A stretch of 64,000 nt of DNA from Franconibacter helveticus LMG 23732 (lineage in GTDB: Bacteria > Pseudomonadota > Gammaproteobacteria > Enterobacterales > Enterobacteriaceae). Location: positions 114,456 through 178,455 of the forward strand of contig NZ_AWFX01000042.1 in NCBI RefSeq assembly GCF_000463115.2. The letters run 5' to 3'. Position 1 is the first letter of the stretch; each line of letters opens with the position of its first letter. Of this stretch, positions 24,971 to 34,198 are shown piece after piece. The notes beneath the pieces are model-generated. The model had not been told where the DNA came from. It saw nothing but the letters and a program-made list of their open reading frames with translations, and ran no database searches. The position numbers and the translations under genes are program-made.

Positions 24971-26827
24971 ATGCAACGTTCAATTGCGACCGTTTCGGTC
25001 TCCGGCACCCTGCCGGAAAAACTGAATGCCATTGCCGCCGCCGGGTTCGACGGCGTTGAAATTTTCGAAAACGACTTACTTTATTACCCCGGCAGCCCTG
25101 CCGACGTGCGCCGGATGTGCGCCGATCTGGAGCTGGCGATTACCCTTTTTCAGCCGTTTCGCGATTTCGAAGGCATGTCGCGCCAGCAGTTCGCCGCCAA
25201 CATGGAACGGGCGCGCCGCAAGTTTGACCTGATGCAGCAACTGGGCTGCGACAAAATGCTGCTTTGCAGCAACGTTTCGCCGCACGCCTCCTCCAATTTT
25301 GATTTGCAGGTGAGCGATCTGGCGCAAATGGCGGAGCTGGCGCAGCAGTTTGAAATTGAAGTGGGCTATGAAGCGCTGGCCTGGGGCGCCCATGTAAACC
25401 GTTTTCGCGACGCCTGGGCGCGGGTAAAGGCGGTCGATAACCCGGCGCTCGGCATCGTGCTCGACAGCTTTCATATTCTTGCGCGCGGCGACAGGCTCGG
25501 CGCGATGGAGGATATCCCGGTTGAGAAGATCACCTTTTTGCAGCTTGCCGACGCCCCCGTTATGAAGATGGATGTGCTGGAGTGGAGCCGCCACTTCCGC
25601 TGCTTTCCGGGGCAGGGCGAGCTGCCGCTGGAAGAGTTCGCCCGCGATCTTACTGCCAAAGGTTACCGCGGCCCCTGGTCGCTTGAGATTTTCAACGACG
25701 GCTTTCGCGCCTTCCCCACGGCGCCGACAGCAAAAGACGGCTACCGTTCGCTGCTCTGGCTGGAGGAGCAGACCCGCAAGCATCTGCCGGACAGCGACGC
25801 GCCGCTGTTTGCGTCGGCGCCGCTCGCCCGCTATGACGGCGTGGAGTTTATTGAGTTCGCCGCCAGCGATGAAGACGCCGTCGCCCTTGGCGATGCGCTG
25901 CGTCCGCTGGGTTTTGCCCGGGCAGGCCAGCACCGCTCGAAGAAAGTGGAACTCTGGCGCAACGGCGGCGCCAACGTCATTCTTAACCATCAGCCCCATA
26001 GCTGGGCGGACAATTTCTACCAGCGCCACGGCGTTTCACTTTGCGCCCAGGCCTGGCGGGTAAAAGGGGCGGCGCAGTTATTACAGCGGGCGCAGGATTA
26101 CGGTTATCCGCTCTGGCAGGAAGCGCACGGCCCGGACGAGCGAGAGTTGCCCGCCATCTGCGCGCCGGACGGCAGCCTTATCTACCTGATTGAATCGGCA
26201 GGCGAAGAGGGCTGGCGCGCCGATTTTCATCTGCAAGCCACGCCGAACAGCGATTATACCGGCATCGACCATCTGGCGCTCGGCCTGCCGGAAGGCAGCC
26301 GCGACAACTGGGTGATGTTCTTTCGCTCGGTCTTTGGTTTTGAACTCGACAGTGAATACAGCCTGCCGGATCCCTACGGCCTGGTGCGCAGCCAGGTGCT
26401 GCACAGCCCGTGCCGCACGGTTCGTCTGCCGCTGAACATGTCGCAGAGCCGCGACACGCAGATTGCCCGTTCTGTGGCCCGTTATCAGGGCAGCGGCTTA
26501 CAGCATGTGGCGTTCGCCACCGCCGACCTGTTAAGCGCCGCCGCGCGGTTGCAGGCGCAGGGGATGCGGCCGCTGCCGGTGCCGGGAAACTATTACGACG
26601 ACCTGCTGGCGCGCTATGGCGAATGCGGCGGGCTGCTGGCGACGCTGTCGTCGCTTCAGGCGCTTTACGAGCGCGACGACAGCGGCAACGCGTTTTTGCA
26701 TATCTATACGCCGCCGTTCCGGGAAGGGCGTTTTTTCTTTGAGATAGTGGAGCGTAAGGGGGATTACCAGCAATACGGCGCCAGCAATGCGGCCGTCCGG
26801 CTTGCCGCCATGCAAACACATCAGTAG
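24971..26827 (+). CDS. quiC: 3-dehydroshikimate dehydratase, two-domain QuiC type
   Basis: A 618-residue fusion. Residues 1 to about 270 form a sugar-phosphate-isomerase-like TIM barrel, with metal-site residues in GYEALAWGAHVNRF, VLDSFHI and WSLEIFNDGF. Residues from about 285 form a VOC/4-hydroxyphenylpyruvate-dioxygenase-like half (YTGIDHLALGL, LQHVAFATAD, FFFEIVERKGDYQQYG). This is the Pseudomonas QuiC1 architecture, which dehydrates 3-dehydroshikimate to protocatechuate. It heads an operon with an MFS importer and a shikimate dehydrogenase. The upstream 250 bases are AT-rich and carry the promoter. Confidence 0.87.
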   Translation: MQRSIATVSVSGTLPEKLNAIAAAGFDGVEIFENDLLYYPGSPADVRRMCADLELAITLFQPFRDFEGMSRQQFAANMERARRKFDLMQQLGCDKMLLCSNVSPHASSNFDLQVSDLAQMAELAQQFEIEVGYEALAWGAHVNRFRDAWARVKAVDNPALGIVLDSFHILARGDRLGAMEDIPVEKITFLQLADAPVMKMDVLEWSRHFRCFPGQGELPLEEFARDLTAKGYRGPWSLEIFNDGFRAFPTAPTAKDGYRSLLWLEEQTRKHLPDSDAPLFASAPLARYDGVEFIEFAASDEDAVALGDALRPLGFARAGQHRSKKVELWRNGGANVILNHQPHSWADNFYQRHGVSLCAQAWRVKGAAQLLQRAQDYGYPLWQEAHGPDERELPAICAPDGSLIYLIESAGEEGWRADFHLQATPNSDYTGIDHLALGLPEGSRDNWVMFFRSVFGFELDSEYSLPDPYGLVRSQVLHSPCRTVRLPLNMSQSRDTQIARSVARYQGSGLQHVAFATADLLSAAARLQAQGMRPLPVPGNYYDDLLARYGECGGLLATLSSLQALYERDDSGNAFLHIYTPPFREGRFFFEIVERKGDYQQYGASNAAVRLAAMQTHQ

Positions 26828-26919
26828 CATTACCCGCCGTGGACCATTGGGTTCAGGGCGGGCGAGACACAGAACATCGCATAACTATAACTCTGTACCT
26901 GCATAAAAAGGATAACAAC

Positions 26920-28233
26920 ATGACAACGTTGCAACCGGGCGACATCGCCGCCCCGCGGGCGGGAAGCGTGAAGCGCACCCGTACCCGGCTGGTTATACTC
27001 ACCCTGCTGGCCATAGGGACGATGATCAATTATCTCGACCGTACCGTGCTTGGCATCGCCGCGCCGGAGGTGAGCCGTGATCTCGGCATCAATGCCGCCA
27101 CCATGGGCATTGTTTTTTCCGCCTTCGCCTGGACTTATGCCGTCATGCAGATCCCCGGCGGCCTGTTCCTCGACCGCTTCGGCAACAAAATTACCTACGC
27201 GCTTTCGCTGGTTTTCTGGTCGGTCTTTACCCTGCTGCACGGCATGACGATTGGCCTGAAAACCCTGCTGCTCTGTCGGCTGGGGCTTGGCGTCAGCGAA
27301 GCGCCCTGTTTTCCGGTCAACAGCCGGGTGGTGGGGAAATGGTTTCCGCAGCACGAGCGCGCCCGCGCCACGGCGGTCTATACCGTAGGCGAGTATGTCG
27401 GGCTGGCGGCCTTTGCGCCGCTGCTGTTCTGGATAATGGAAAGCTTCGGCTGGCGGGCGCTGTTTATCACCACCGGCGTGGCGGGCATTCTTTTCGCAGC
27501 CGTGTGGTGGATTGGCTATCACGAGCCGGAAGATTCCCGCCGCGCGAACAAAGCGGAGCTTGACTACATCGGCCTGCAAAACGGCGCCGCCCAGCCGGAA
27601 GCGAAAATGCATTTTAGCTGGGCCAATGTTGGCAAACTGGTGAAGTGCCGCCAGATGATCGGCGCAGGCATCGGCCAGTTCGCCGGCAACACCACGCTGG
27701 TCTTTTTCCTGACCTGGTTTCCCACTTACCTCGCCGTCGAACGGCAGATGCCGTGGCTGAAGGTGGGCTTCTTCGCCATTATGCCGTTCCTTGCCGCCGC
27801 GGTTGGGGTCATGGCGGGCGGTTTTCTCTCCGACAAACTGCTGAAAGCGACCGGCTCCGCCAATATTGCGCGCAAGCTGCCGATTGTCGGCGGGCTGCTG
27901 CTCGCCAGCACCATCATTCTGGCGAACTGGATGTCTACCAACGAAGGGGTGATCGCCATTATGTCGCTCGCCTTTTTCGGCCAGGGCATGGTGGGGCTGG
28001 GCTGGACGCTGGTCTCTGATATGGCGCCGAAAAACCTCGCCGGGTTAACGGGCGGCCTGTTTAACTTCTGTACCAACATGGCCTCTGTCGTCACGCCGCT
28101 GGTGATCGGCTTTATTGTCGCCGGGACCGGCAACTTCTTTTACGCGCTGATTTATGTCGGCGGCGCAGCGCTGCTGGGCGTTATTTCTTACCTCTTTATT
28201 CTTGGCGATGTAAAACGCATCGAGCTGGACTAA
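26920..28233 (+). CDS. MFS transporter (ACS family), probable shikimate/quinate uptake
   Basis: A 437-residue transporter with 12 membrane helices and the ACS-family signatures NYLDRTVLGIAAPE in TM1 and GVSEAPCFPVNSRVVGKWFP. Relatives carry galactonate, glucarate, phthalate and other organic anions. Lying between QuiC and a shikimate dehydrogenase, it most likely imports shikimate or quinate (inference). ATG at 26920 with AAGGA is preferred over an in-frame start at 26839. Confidence 0.87.
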   Translation: MTTLQPGDIAAPRAGSVKRTRTRLVILTLLAIGTMINYLDRTVLGIAAPEVSRDLGINAATMGIVFSAFAWTYAVMQIPGGLFLDRFGNKITYALSLVFWSVFTLLHGMTIGLKTLLLCRLGLGVSEAPCFPVNSRVVGKWFPQHERARATAVYTVGEYVGLAAFAPLLFWIMESFGWRALFITTGVAGILFAAVWWIGYHEPEDSRRANKAELDYIGLQNGAAQPEAKMHFSWANVGKLVKCRQMIGAGIGQFAGNTTLVFFLTWFPTYLAVERQMPWLKVGFFAIMPFLAAAVGVMAGGFLSDKLLKATGSANIARKLPIVGGLLLASTIILANWMSTNEGVIAIMSLAFFGQGMVGLGWTLVSDMAPKNLAGLTGGLFNFCTNMASVVTPLVIGFIVAGTGNFFYALIYVGGAALLGVISYLFILGDVKRIELD

Positions 28234-28275
28234 CGCAGGGCGGCGGCGCAACGGCGTCGCCGCATAAGGACTCTT

Positions 28276-29109
28276 ATGATAAGTGGACATACCCGCCTGA
28301 TCGCGCATCTGGGCTTTCCTACCGAAAGCTTTAAAGCGCCGATGATTTATAACCCCTGGTTTGCCGCCAACGGTCTGGATATCAAAGTGATGCCGATAGG
28401 CGTAAAGCCACAGGCGTTTGCCGACCTGCTGCGCTCGCTTTTTCGCACCACCAACGTGATAGGCGCGCTCATTACCATGCCGCACAAGGTCGCTACCACG
28501 GAACTGGTTGACCGGCTTAGCCCGACCGCCCGGATAGCGGGCGCCTGTAACGCGGTGCGCGTGAACGAGGCGGGGGAGCTGGAAGGCGACATGTTCGACG
28601 GCGAAGGCTTTGTGCGCGGCATGCGCCAACGTGGACAGGCGGCTGAGGGCAAGCGCGCGCTGGTGGTGGGGTGCGGCGGCGTGGGCTGCGCCATTAGCGC
28701 ATCGCTGGCGGCGGCGGGCGTCGCTTCCCTGACGCTGTACGATACCCGAAGGGAGAGCAGCGAGGCGCTGGCGGCGCGGTTGCAGCAACATTATCCGCAG
28801 CTTCAGCTCGCCACGGGCGAGCGCGATCCGCAGGGGCACGACATTGTGGTCAACGCCACGCCGCTCGGCATGCAGCAGGGAGACCCGCTGCCGCTGGACG
28901 TTTCACGCCTTGCGCCGGGCTGTTTTGTGGGGGAAGTGGTGATGAAAAGCGCCGTTACGCCGTTTTTGCAGGCCGCCCGCGAGCAGGGCTGCGTCACTCA
29001 GCAGGGAGTGGACATGCTGTTTGAGATGATCCCCGCGTACCTCGAATTTTTCGGTTTGCCAGCGGCGACTGCGCAGGCGCTGCGCGAAACGGCGGAGATC
29101 CGTTATTAA
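28276..29109 (+). CDS. Shikimate/quinate dehydrogenase (AroE family)
   Basis: A 277-residue AroE-family enzyme. Visible are the substrate-site Lys in TMPHK (about residue 73), GACNAVR, the dinucleotide motif GCGGVGCA and NATPLGM. The usual N-terminal SxSP substrate motif is replaced by TESFKAPM. This points to a catabolic paralogue, not the biosynthetic AroE. In the operon it would oxidise shikimate (or quinate) to the 3-dehydro compound fed to QuiC. AAGGAC precedes the ATG. Confidence 0.85.
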   Translation: MISGHTRLIAHLGFPTESFKAPMIYNPWFAANGLDIKVMPIGVKPQAFADLLRSLFRTTNVIGALITMPHKVATTELVDRLSPTARIAGACNAVRVNEAGELEGDMFDGEGFVRGMRQRGQAAEGKRALVVGCGGVGCAISASLAAAGVASLTLYDTRRESSEALAARLQQHYPQLQLATGERDPQGHDIVVNATPLGMQQGDPLPLDVSRLAPGCFVGEVVMKSAVTPFLQAAREQGCVTQQGVDMLFEMIPAYLEFFGLPAATAQALRETAEIRY

Positions 29110-29170
29110 CGGTGATGAGTAAAGCGGGTGGCGCTTTTCGGCCACCCTGTAAAACGTTGCTGTGCGGTTT

Positions 29171-29692
29171 TTATGCCCGTTCAGCTTTTTGCGCCAGCGC
29201 GGTTTTCGCGAGGCCATCAAGCCAGGCCTGATGAGCGTTAAGCATGGGGTTCGGCGTGGTGGCCGCCAGCTGCTGCGCCGGTTTGCCGAGCTGGCTCTCC
29301 TGGGTAAGAATGCGCACGCGCCCGCCGGATAAGTCTTCAATCAGCCAGGCGTGCAGCACGTCCAGCGCGCTCTGCTCATCGCCATCCACCCAGCCGCGCC
29401 AGGCGAGACGGGCGGGTTGGCCCTCCGCTGGCGGCACAAATTCAGTGACCTGCGCCTCTACCGGGAAGCTAAAGGTGGTGAAGCGAAAGCGGCTGTTTGC
29501 TGCAAGCTGCGGGCCGGTTGCGTCGTAAAAACGGATGTCAGAGACGTTTTCGTAATAGCCTGGCCACCAGTTGGTGTCGGTGAGGTAAGTCCAGACCTCT
29601 TTCGCCGTCAGGCCCGCCACAATCACTTCGTTGGAAACAAAATTGTCAGTGGTCGCCGGGGTATATTTTTCCGGCCAGATAATGCTGTTCAT
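29171..29692 (-). CDS. SRPBCC (START-like) domain protein
   Basis: A 173-residue single-domain SRPBCC/polyketide-cyclase-like protein, with VWTYLTDTNWWPGYYENVSDIRF at the N-terminus and a long C-terminal helix near residues 145-170. Such proteins bind hydrophobic ligands; no catalytic role can be read. GGAG lies before the ATG. It is divergent from the LysR gene 110 bases away, which is the usual arrangement for a LysR target. Confidence 0.8.
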   Translation of the reverse strand: MNSIIWPEKYTPATTDNFVSNEVIVAGLTAKEVWTYLTDTNWWPGYYENVSDIRFYDATGPQLAANSRFRFTTFSFPVEAQVTEFVPPAEGQPARLAWRGWVDGDEQSALDVLHAWLIEDLSGGRVRILTQESQLGKPAQQLAATTPNPMLNAHQAWLDGLAKTALAQKAERA

Positions 29693-29773
29693 CTTTTTTT
29701 CTCCTGTTTGCTCAATGCCGCCATCTTAAAAATCGCCGTGATATAAAACCAATCGCATGTTTTAATAACTGGT

Positions 29774-29788
29774 ATAAATGAAATTTAT
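29774..29788. promoter_or_regulatory. Candidate LysR operator
   Basis: Perfect inverted repeat ATAAAT-GAA-ATTTAT, containing the T-N11-A pattern of LysR boxes. It lies 15 bases before the LysR start and in the gap shared with the SRPBCC gene, so autoregulation and control of the divergent gene are both possible. Confidence 0.5.
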
Positions 29789-29803
29789 TTCTCAGGGCGA
29801 GCC

Positions 29804-30715
29804 ATGCGCGAACTTCATCATCTTGATCTTAACCTGCTGAAAACCCTGGACGCGCTGCTGGATGAGCGCAACGTCACGCGCGCCGCAGAGCGGCTTTCGC
29901 TAACGCAACCGGCGGTCAGCGCCATGTTGACCCGGCTTCGCGAAAGCTTTAATGACCCGCTGTTTGTCCGCTCGCAGCGCGGCGTCATTCCCACTCCCCG
30001 CGCGCTGGAGCTGGCGCAGCCGGTCAAGCGTATCCTGCATGATATCCAGACGCTGATGCAGCCGGAGCGCTTCGAACCGGCCACCTCGACGCTCACCGTC
30101 ACGATTGCCGCTACGGATTATGCGCTGCGCGCCATTGTCGACCCTTTCATCCGCGAACTGCGCAGGCGGGCGCCCGCCATGCGGCTTGCGGTGCGGGGGA
30201 TAGACGAAGCGAACGTGCGCCAGCTGCTGGAAAAAGGGGAAATCGATCTTGCGATACTCACCACGCAAACCGTGCCGGAAGAGCTGCATGCCCGCCGGCT
30301 TTATGACGAAGAGTATGTTTGCGCTATGCGTGCCCGCCATCCGGCGGCGGGCGAGCCGCTGAGCCTTGCGCGTTTCTGCGAGCTTGACCAGGCGCTGGTC
30401 TCTTATTCCGGCGATCCGTTTAGCGGCGTAACGGACCGGGCGCTGGCGGCGCAAAACCTCACGCGCAGGGTCAGCCTCTCGGTAGACAGCTTTTTGTTTC
30501 TGGTGGCTTTGCTGAAAGAGACCGATCTGCTGGCGGTGGTGCCGCGCAGGCTCATTCGCGAAGAAGATGCGCTGCTGACCTTCGCGCCGCCGCTTGCTAT
30601 TCCCGGTTTCACCAAAGTGGCCGCCTGGCATGAGCGCACGCACCATCATCCGGCGCACCGCTGGCTGAGGGAGGTGCTGTTTGAGGTCTGCGGCGATAAC
30701 AACCGGCAAGGGTGA
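29804..30715 (+). CDS. LysR-family transcriptional regulator
   Basis: A 303-residue LysR regulator of the NodD/LinR-like subgroup: LDLNLLKTLDALLDERNVTRAAERLSL and QPAVSAMLTRLRESFNDPLFVRSQRG form the helix-turn-helix, followed by a periplasmic-binding-protein-like effector domain. It faces the SRPBCC gene. The quinate operon ends 600 bases upstream on the same strand, so the regulator could also serve that, but the divergent partner is the more usual target. GGGCGAG precedes the ATG. Confidence 0.88.
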   Translation: MRELHHLDLNLLKTLDALLDERNVTRAAERLSLTQPAVSAMLTRLRESFNDPLFVRSQRGVIPTPRALELAQPVKRILHDIQTLMQPERFEPATSTLTVTIAATDYALRAIVDPFIRELRRRAPAMRLAVRGIDEANVRQLLEKGEIDLAILTTQTVPEELHARRLYDEEYVCAMRARHPAAGEPLSLARFCELDQALVSYSGDPFSGVTDRALAAQNLTRRVSLSVDSFLFLVALLKETDLLAVVPRRLIREEDALLTFAPPLAIPGFTKVAAWHERTHHHPAHRWLREVLFEVCGDNNRQG

Positions 30716-30892
30716 GCGAGCTTTACAGGCAAAAGTTGGCAGTTGTTGACGCGATGCTCTGCCTGTAGATTGCGGTTTTGGACTTAACCTTTGCTGTTTT
30801 ATCGTCAGAGCTTGCCGGTCGTTAATTGACCTGACAGCATGAACTGCCGTAGAGCAGATTCATTATGAAAAACAATCAGGTAAGGATGCATT

Positions 30893-31651
30893 ATGGATGC
30901 GTTATCGAGCCAGGCGGTAACTGACATGGTTGCCTCGCTGAAGAAGCAATCAAAAAAGGCCAGAGGTATCAGGAATACGTTAATGACGGCGTTGGTGTTG
31001 GCAGCCTTTGCGCTTATCGCCATTATTTCTCTGCGTCTCTTAAACGCCCCCGGCATTACGCAGCTGCCGTTTGCGCCCGTCGCGCCGGCAACGGGCAGCT
31101 ACACCGATAATGCGGCGTTGATTACTGCCATTAGCAGGCAGGCGCAATTGCTGTCGCCCGTCGCCGGGGAAGAAAAGCGCGGCGCGATAAAAAACGGCGC
31201 AGAGCCGCAAATTACCAGCGAAAAGACAAAGCCCGGCGGCGCTAACGCCTCGCTCACGGACGCGCAGCGTAAACAGGCCATGGAGCAGCTTGATAAGCTC
31301 GTTGATAATTATGTGAAAATTGCCCAGTCGCTGAACAGCCGTCCGGTTATCAAGACCGACAACACCTGGTCGAACATGATAAGCGCGTTGCTCATCGCCG
31401 CAGGAGCCGTGGGTTTTATTGCCTATATCCTGCAAATCATGGTGGGGTTCTTACGGTATTACGCCCGTCTGGCGGAGCTTTATGATACCCAGGCCGCCAT
31501 AATGGAAGCGTCGGAAGGCAAAGTCGACAGAATCAAAGAAATGATGACGGTGTTGTCCAGCAAGCATATTGGGCTGGGCAAAGAGCCAGAGATGATTTAC
31601 AGCAAGCTGGCAGAGGCGTTAAGCGAGAAGGCTAACAGCAAAACCGCCTGA
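30893..31651 (+). CDS. Unknown two-helix membrane protein
   Basis: A 252-residue protein I do not recognise. A cytoplasmic N-terminus with several Lys (KKQSKKARGIR) is followed by TM1 at about residues 27-49. A roughly 110-residue mostly polar segment with a predicted helix follows (QRKQAMEQLDKLVDNYVKIAQSL), then TM2 at about 163-186 and a charged helical C-terminus. AAGGATGC precedes the ATG. It stands alone between the LysR gene and the convergent pqqU, with a 177-base AT-rich upstream gap. No signal peptide cleavage site is evident. Confidence 0.75.
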   Translation: MDALSSQAVTDMVASLKKQSKKARGIRNTLMTALVLAAFALIAIISLRLLNAPGITQLPFAPVAPATGSYTDNAALITAISRQAQLLSPVAGEEKRGAIKNGAEPQITSEKTKPGGANASLTDAQRKQAMEQLDKLVDNYVKIAQSLNSRPVIKTDNTWSNMISALLIAAGAVGFIAYILQIMVGFLRYYARLAELYDTQAAIMEASEGKVDRIKEMMTVLSSKHIGLGKEPEMIYSKLAEALSEKANSKTA

Positions 31652-31751
31652 CCCATCAGCAAAGCCGCTGCGCTGGCAGGCGTGACGGCAAGGGCCGTAA
31701 AGCGAGGCGGCAGGCGCAAGCGCCATACCGCCTCTGAGGGTTTTCGGTGGG

Positions 31752-33875
31752 TTATTCGAAGCTGTAGGTCACTGCCGCGCCTACGCCGTAGTTACGGCCC
31801 GGCGCGGGTTCGTAGTAACGGCCATTGCCTTCGTTAACGATAACAGAGCCGACATAATCCCGGTCAAACAGGTTGTCGACGCGGCCAAACACATCCAGCA
31901 TCCAGTTGCCTTGTTTCACTTTATAGCCGGTGTTCAGGCCAACGGTGGTATAGGAAGGCGCCTTAGCAGTGTTCTCGTCGTCGGCCATAATGCTGCTCAT
32001 GTAGCGCACGTCGCCGCCCGCGTACCAGCCGGTTTCCGGCTCATAGCCCATAGAGGCGTAAACCATGTTGCGGGCGATGCCCGGCATGCGGTTGCCGTTG
32101 CAGTTGACGTCGCCGTTGCAAACGTCGGTGCGGTAGGTGGCGTTAAGGTAAGTCCACGCCGCTTTCAGCTTCCACGCGTCGCCAAACTGCTGATCCACAC
32201 CCAGCTCCACCCCCTGACGACGGGTTTTACCGGCGTTTTTGTAGGTGGTGCGCCCGCCGCTGCTGGTGTCGGTCACGATCTCGTTATCGGTGTCGGTCTG
32301 GAACAGTGCGGCGGTCACCAGGCCGTTGCCGATACGCGTTTTACTGCCGATCTCTACGGTATCGCTGGTCGAAGGCTTCAGATCCAGGTTCAGGCCGTTG
32401 ATGCCGCCCGCCCGGTAAGAAAGCTCGTTAATGGTCGGCGTTTCAAAGCCGCGACCGGCGGACACATAGACATTCCACGCCTCGGTGACCGCATACTTCA
32501 GCGAGCCTGCCGGCAGCCATTTGTGGTAGTTCGCCTCGCCGCTGTCGTCGCCATTGCGGGCATTAACGTAGTGGTCGTTAGAGTCGAACCAGATATTGCT
32601 GTAGCGCACGCCCGCATCCAGGCTCAGCTTGTCGGTAAGCTGCCAGGTGGTTTGCAGATAAGGGTCTACGTTCCACATCAGGTTGCGTTCGTCGCGGCGC
32701 AGATTTCCCTTTTCGCCGTAAACCGGCGCGCCGTTCACCATCGAGAAGTTTTCAAAGCCTTTGCGCTTCTCGATAAGGTTTTCGTAGTTAAGCCCGGTGG
32801 TGAAGCTGAACGGCACGGCGCCCAGGTCGCCGCGGTGGGTCCAGCGGCTGTCGATGCCCTGATAATGGCGGGTGAGGTCGATAACGCCGCCCGGGTGCGT
32901 CGCGTTAAGCTGCGGCGCACGGGGGATAGACTGATACTGCACGGTTTCGCGCTCGCCAGCGTAAGCCATGACGCTGAGATCGTCATTCGCCGTCAGCGCG
33001 CGCTCATAGCGCAGGCCCGCCTGGGTCTGCTTCGTGTTTTTGCGCGTGTTGTACTGGTCGCCGCGCGGCGACTGGCGCGGATTGTCCCGCCACTCGTCAC
33101 GGTCCAGGCCGCCCGGATCGTTGGCTTTAATATCCACGCTGTTGAAAATCAGCGACAGCTTGCTCGCGTCATCCAGACGCACGCCAAGCTTCGCGTTAGC
33201 GAGGTTTTTACGCGCGCCGCTGTGGTCGCGGTAGCCGTGGGTGGTGAAGCGGGTGGTGGAAACGGAGTAATCCACGTCGCCCGCCTGGGTGCCGTCGCCT
33301 GTGGCGCCAGTGGCCTTCAGGCCGTAACGCACGCTGCCGTAGCTGCCGTAATACGTACCGGCTTCAATTTTCGGCGGCTGGGCGCCGGTCTCGGTTTTGA
33401 CATTAATCACGCCGCCCGAGGCGTTGCCGTAGAGCGCCGAGAAGGGGCCGCGCAGCACTTCCACGCTGTCGACGCTGTTTAAATCAAAGTTAGAGGTGTA
33501 ACCCTGGCCGTCCGGCATGGTTGCCGGAATACCGTCAACGTACATGCGAATGCCGCGTACGCCGTAGGTGGAACGGGAGCCAAACCCGCGCATCGAAAGC
33601 TGTAAATCCTGCGCATAGTTCTGGCGATTCTGGATTTGCAGGCCCGGCACGCTGCCGAGGTTTTCTGAGAGGTTGACGCGCGGCGCGGCGTGGCGCAGAT
33701 CTTCGCCATTCACCACGCTCACCGCGGCAGGCGTATCCAGTTCGGAAACGGTGCCAGGGGTAGCGGTAACAACCATCGTCTGCTCATCGGCCGCAGCGGC
33801 GCTGGCGATAAAGCAGGGGGAGAATACGGCGGGCAGCAGCCACAGAGGCGCTTTCGCGGCACGGGAGATTTTCAT
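31752..33875 (-). CDS. pqqU: TonB-dependent PQQ receptor PqqU (YncD)
   Basis: A 707-residue outer-membrane TonB-dependent receptor matching E. coli YncD along its length: TonB box region DEQTMVVTATPG, plug motifs LQNRQNYAQDLQLSMRGFG and VEVLRGPFSALYGNASGGV, and a beta-barrel ending AAVTYSFE with terminal Phe-Glu. E. coli YncD was shown to take up pyrroloquinoline quinone and to serve as a phage receptor. Signal peptide ends near ASAAAA. A Fur box lies in the divergent gap to yncE. Confidence 0.94.
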   Translation of the reverse strand: MKISRAAKAPLWLLPAVFSPCFIASAAAADEQTMVVTATPGTVSELDTPAAVSVVNGEDLRHAAPRVNLSENLGSVPGLQIQNRQNYAQDLQLSMRGFGSRSTYGVRGIRMYVDGIPATMPDGQGYTSNFDLNSVDSVEVLRGPFSALYGNASGGVINVKTETGAQPPKIEAGTYYGSYGSVRYGLKATGATGDGTQAGDVDYSVSTTRFTTHGYRDHSGARKNLANAKLGVRLDDASKLSLIFNSVDIKANDPGGLDRDEWRDNPRQSPRGDQYNTRKNTKQTQAGLRYERALTANDDLSVMAYAGERETVQYQSIPRAPQLNATHPGGVIDLTRHYQGIDSRWTHRGDLGAVPFSFTTGLNYENLIEKRKGFENFSMVNGAPVYGEKGNLRRDERNLMWNVDPYLQTTWQLTDKLSLDAGVRYSNIWFDSNDHYVNARNGDDSGEANYHKWLPAGSLKYAVTEAWNVYVSAGRGFETPTINELSYRAGGINGLNLDLKPSTSDTVEIGSKTRIGNGLVTAALFQTDTDNEIVTDTSSGGRTTYKNAGKTRRQGVELGVDQQFGDAWKLKAAWTYLNATYRTDVCNGDVNCNGNRMPGIARNMVYASMGYEPETGWYAGGDVRYMSSIMADDENTAKAPSYTTVGLNTGYKVKQGNWMLDVFGRVDNLFDRDYVGSVIVNEGNGRYYEPAPGRNYGVGAAVTYSFE

Positions 33876-34089
33876 TCATCAAACCGGGTTAGGGGTTCGC
33901 ATACGAACCAGATGGAACATTCGGCGCTATGTTAAACTTTATGTAAATTTTTGAAAACCCAAACGGCACATATCGTTAACAGTAATGCGCAGCCAGGCAA
34001 AGTGTAGCCGAAACTGCGGCAACAGCCATGGTTACCCGCGCTTTCTCCGGCGTTTGCCCTTCGCAGAGAAAAAGATCCCTTTTTCGTGA

Positions 34090-34108
34090 AATAATGATTA
34101 TTATTCTC
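34090..34108. promoter_or_regulatory. Fur box between pqqU and yncE
   Basis: AATAATGATTATTATTCTC matches the 19-base Fur consensus at 15 positions. It lies in the divergent pqqU/yncE gap, 215 bases from the pqqU start and 91 bases from yncE. E. coli yncE is known to respond to iron through Fur, so the site fits. Confidence 0.75.
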
Positions 34109-34198
34109 AACAAAACAGGCCGGCGGCAGGTACCCCGGCTGTCCTTAACGGAAGCAATGTGACGTAACCATTACCGCATGTTTTAAAAGGGAGTCTTT

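Noticed and set aside
31911..33482. 523-residue plus-strand open frame opposite pqqU
   Set aside because: Mirror of the high-GC pqqU coding strand; the TonB receptor on the other strand is unmistakable.
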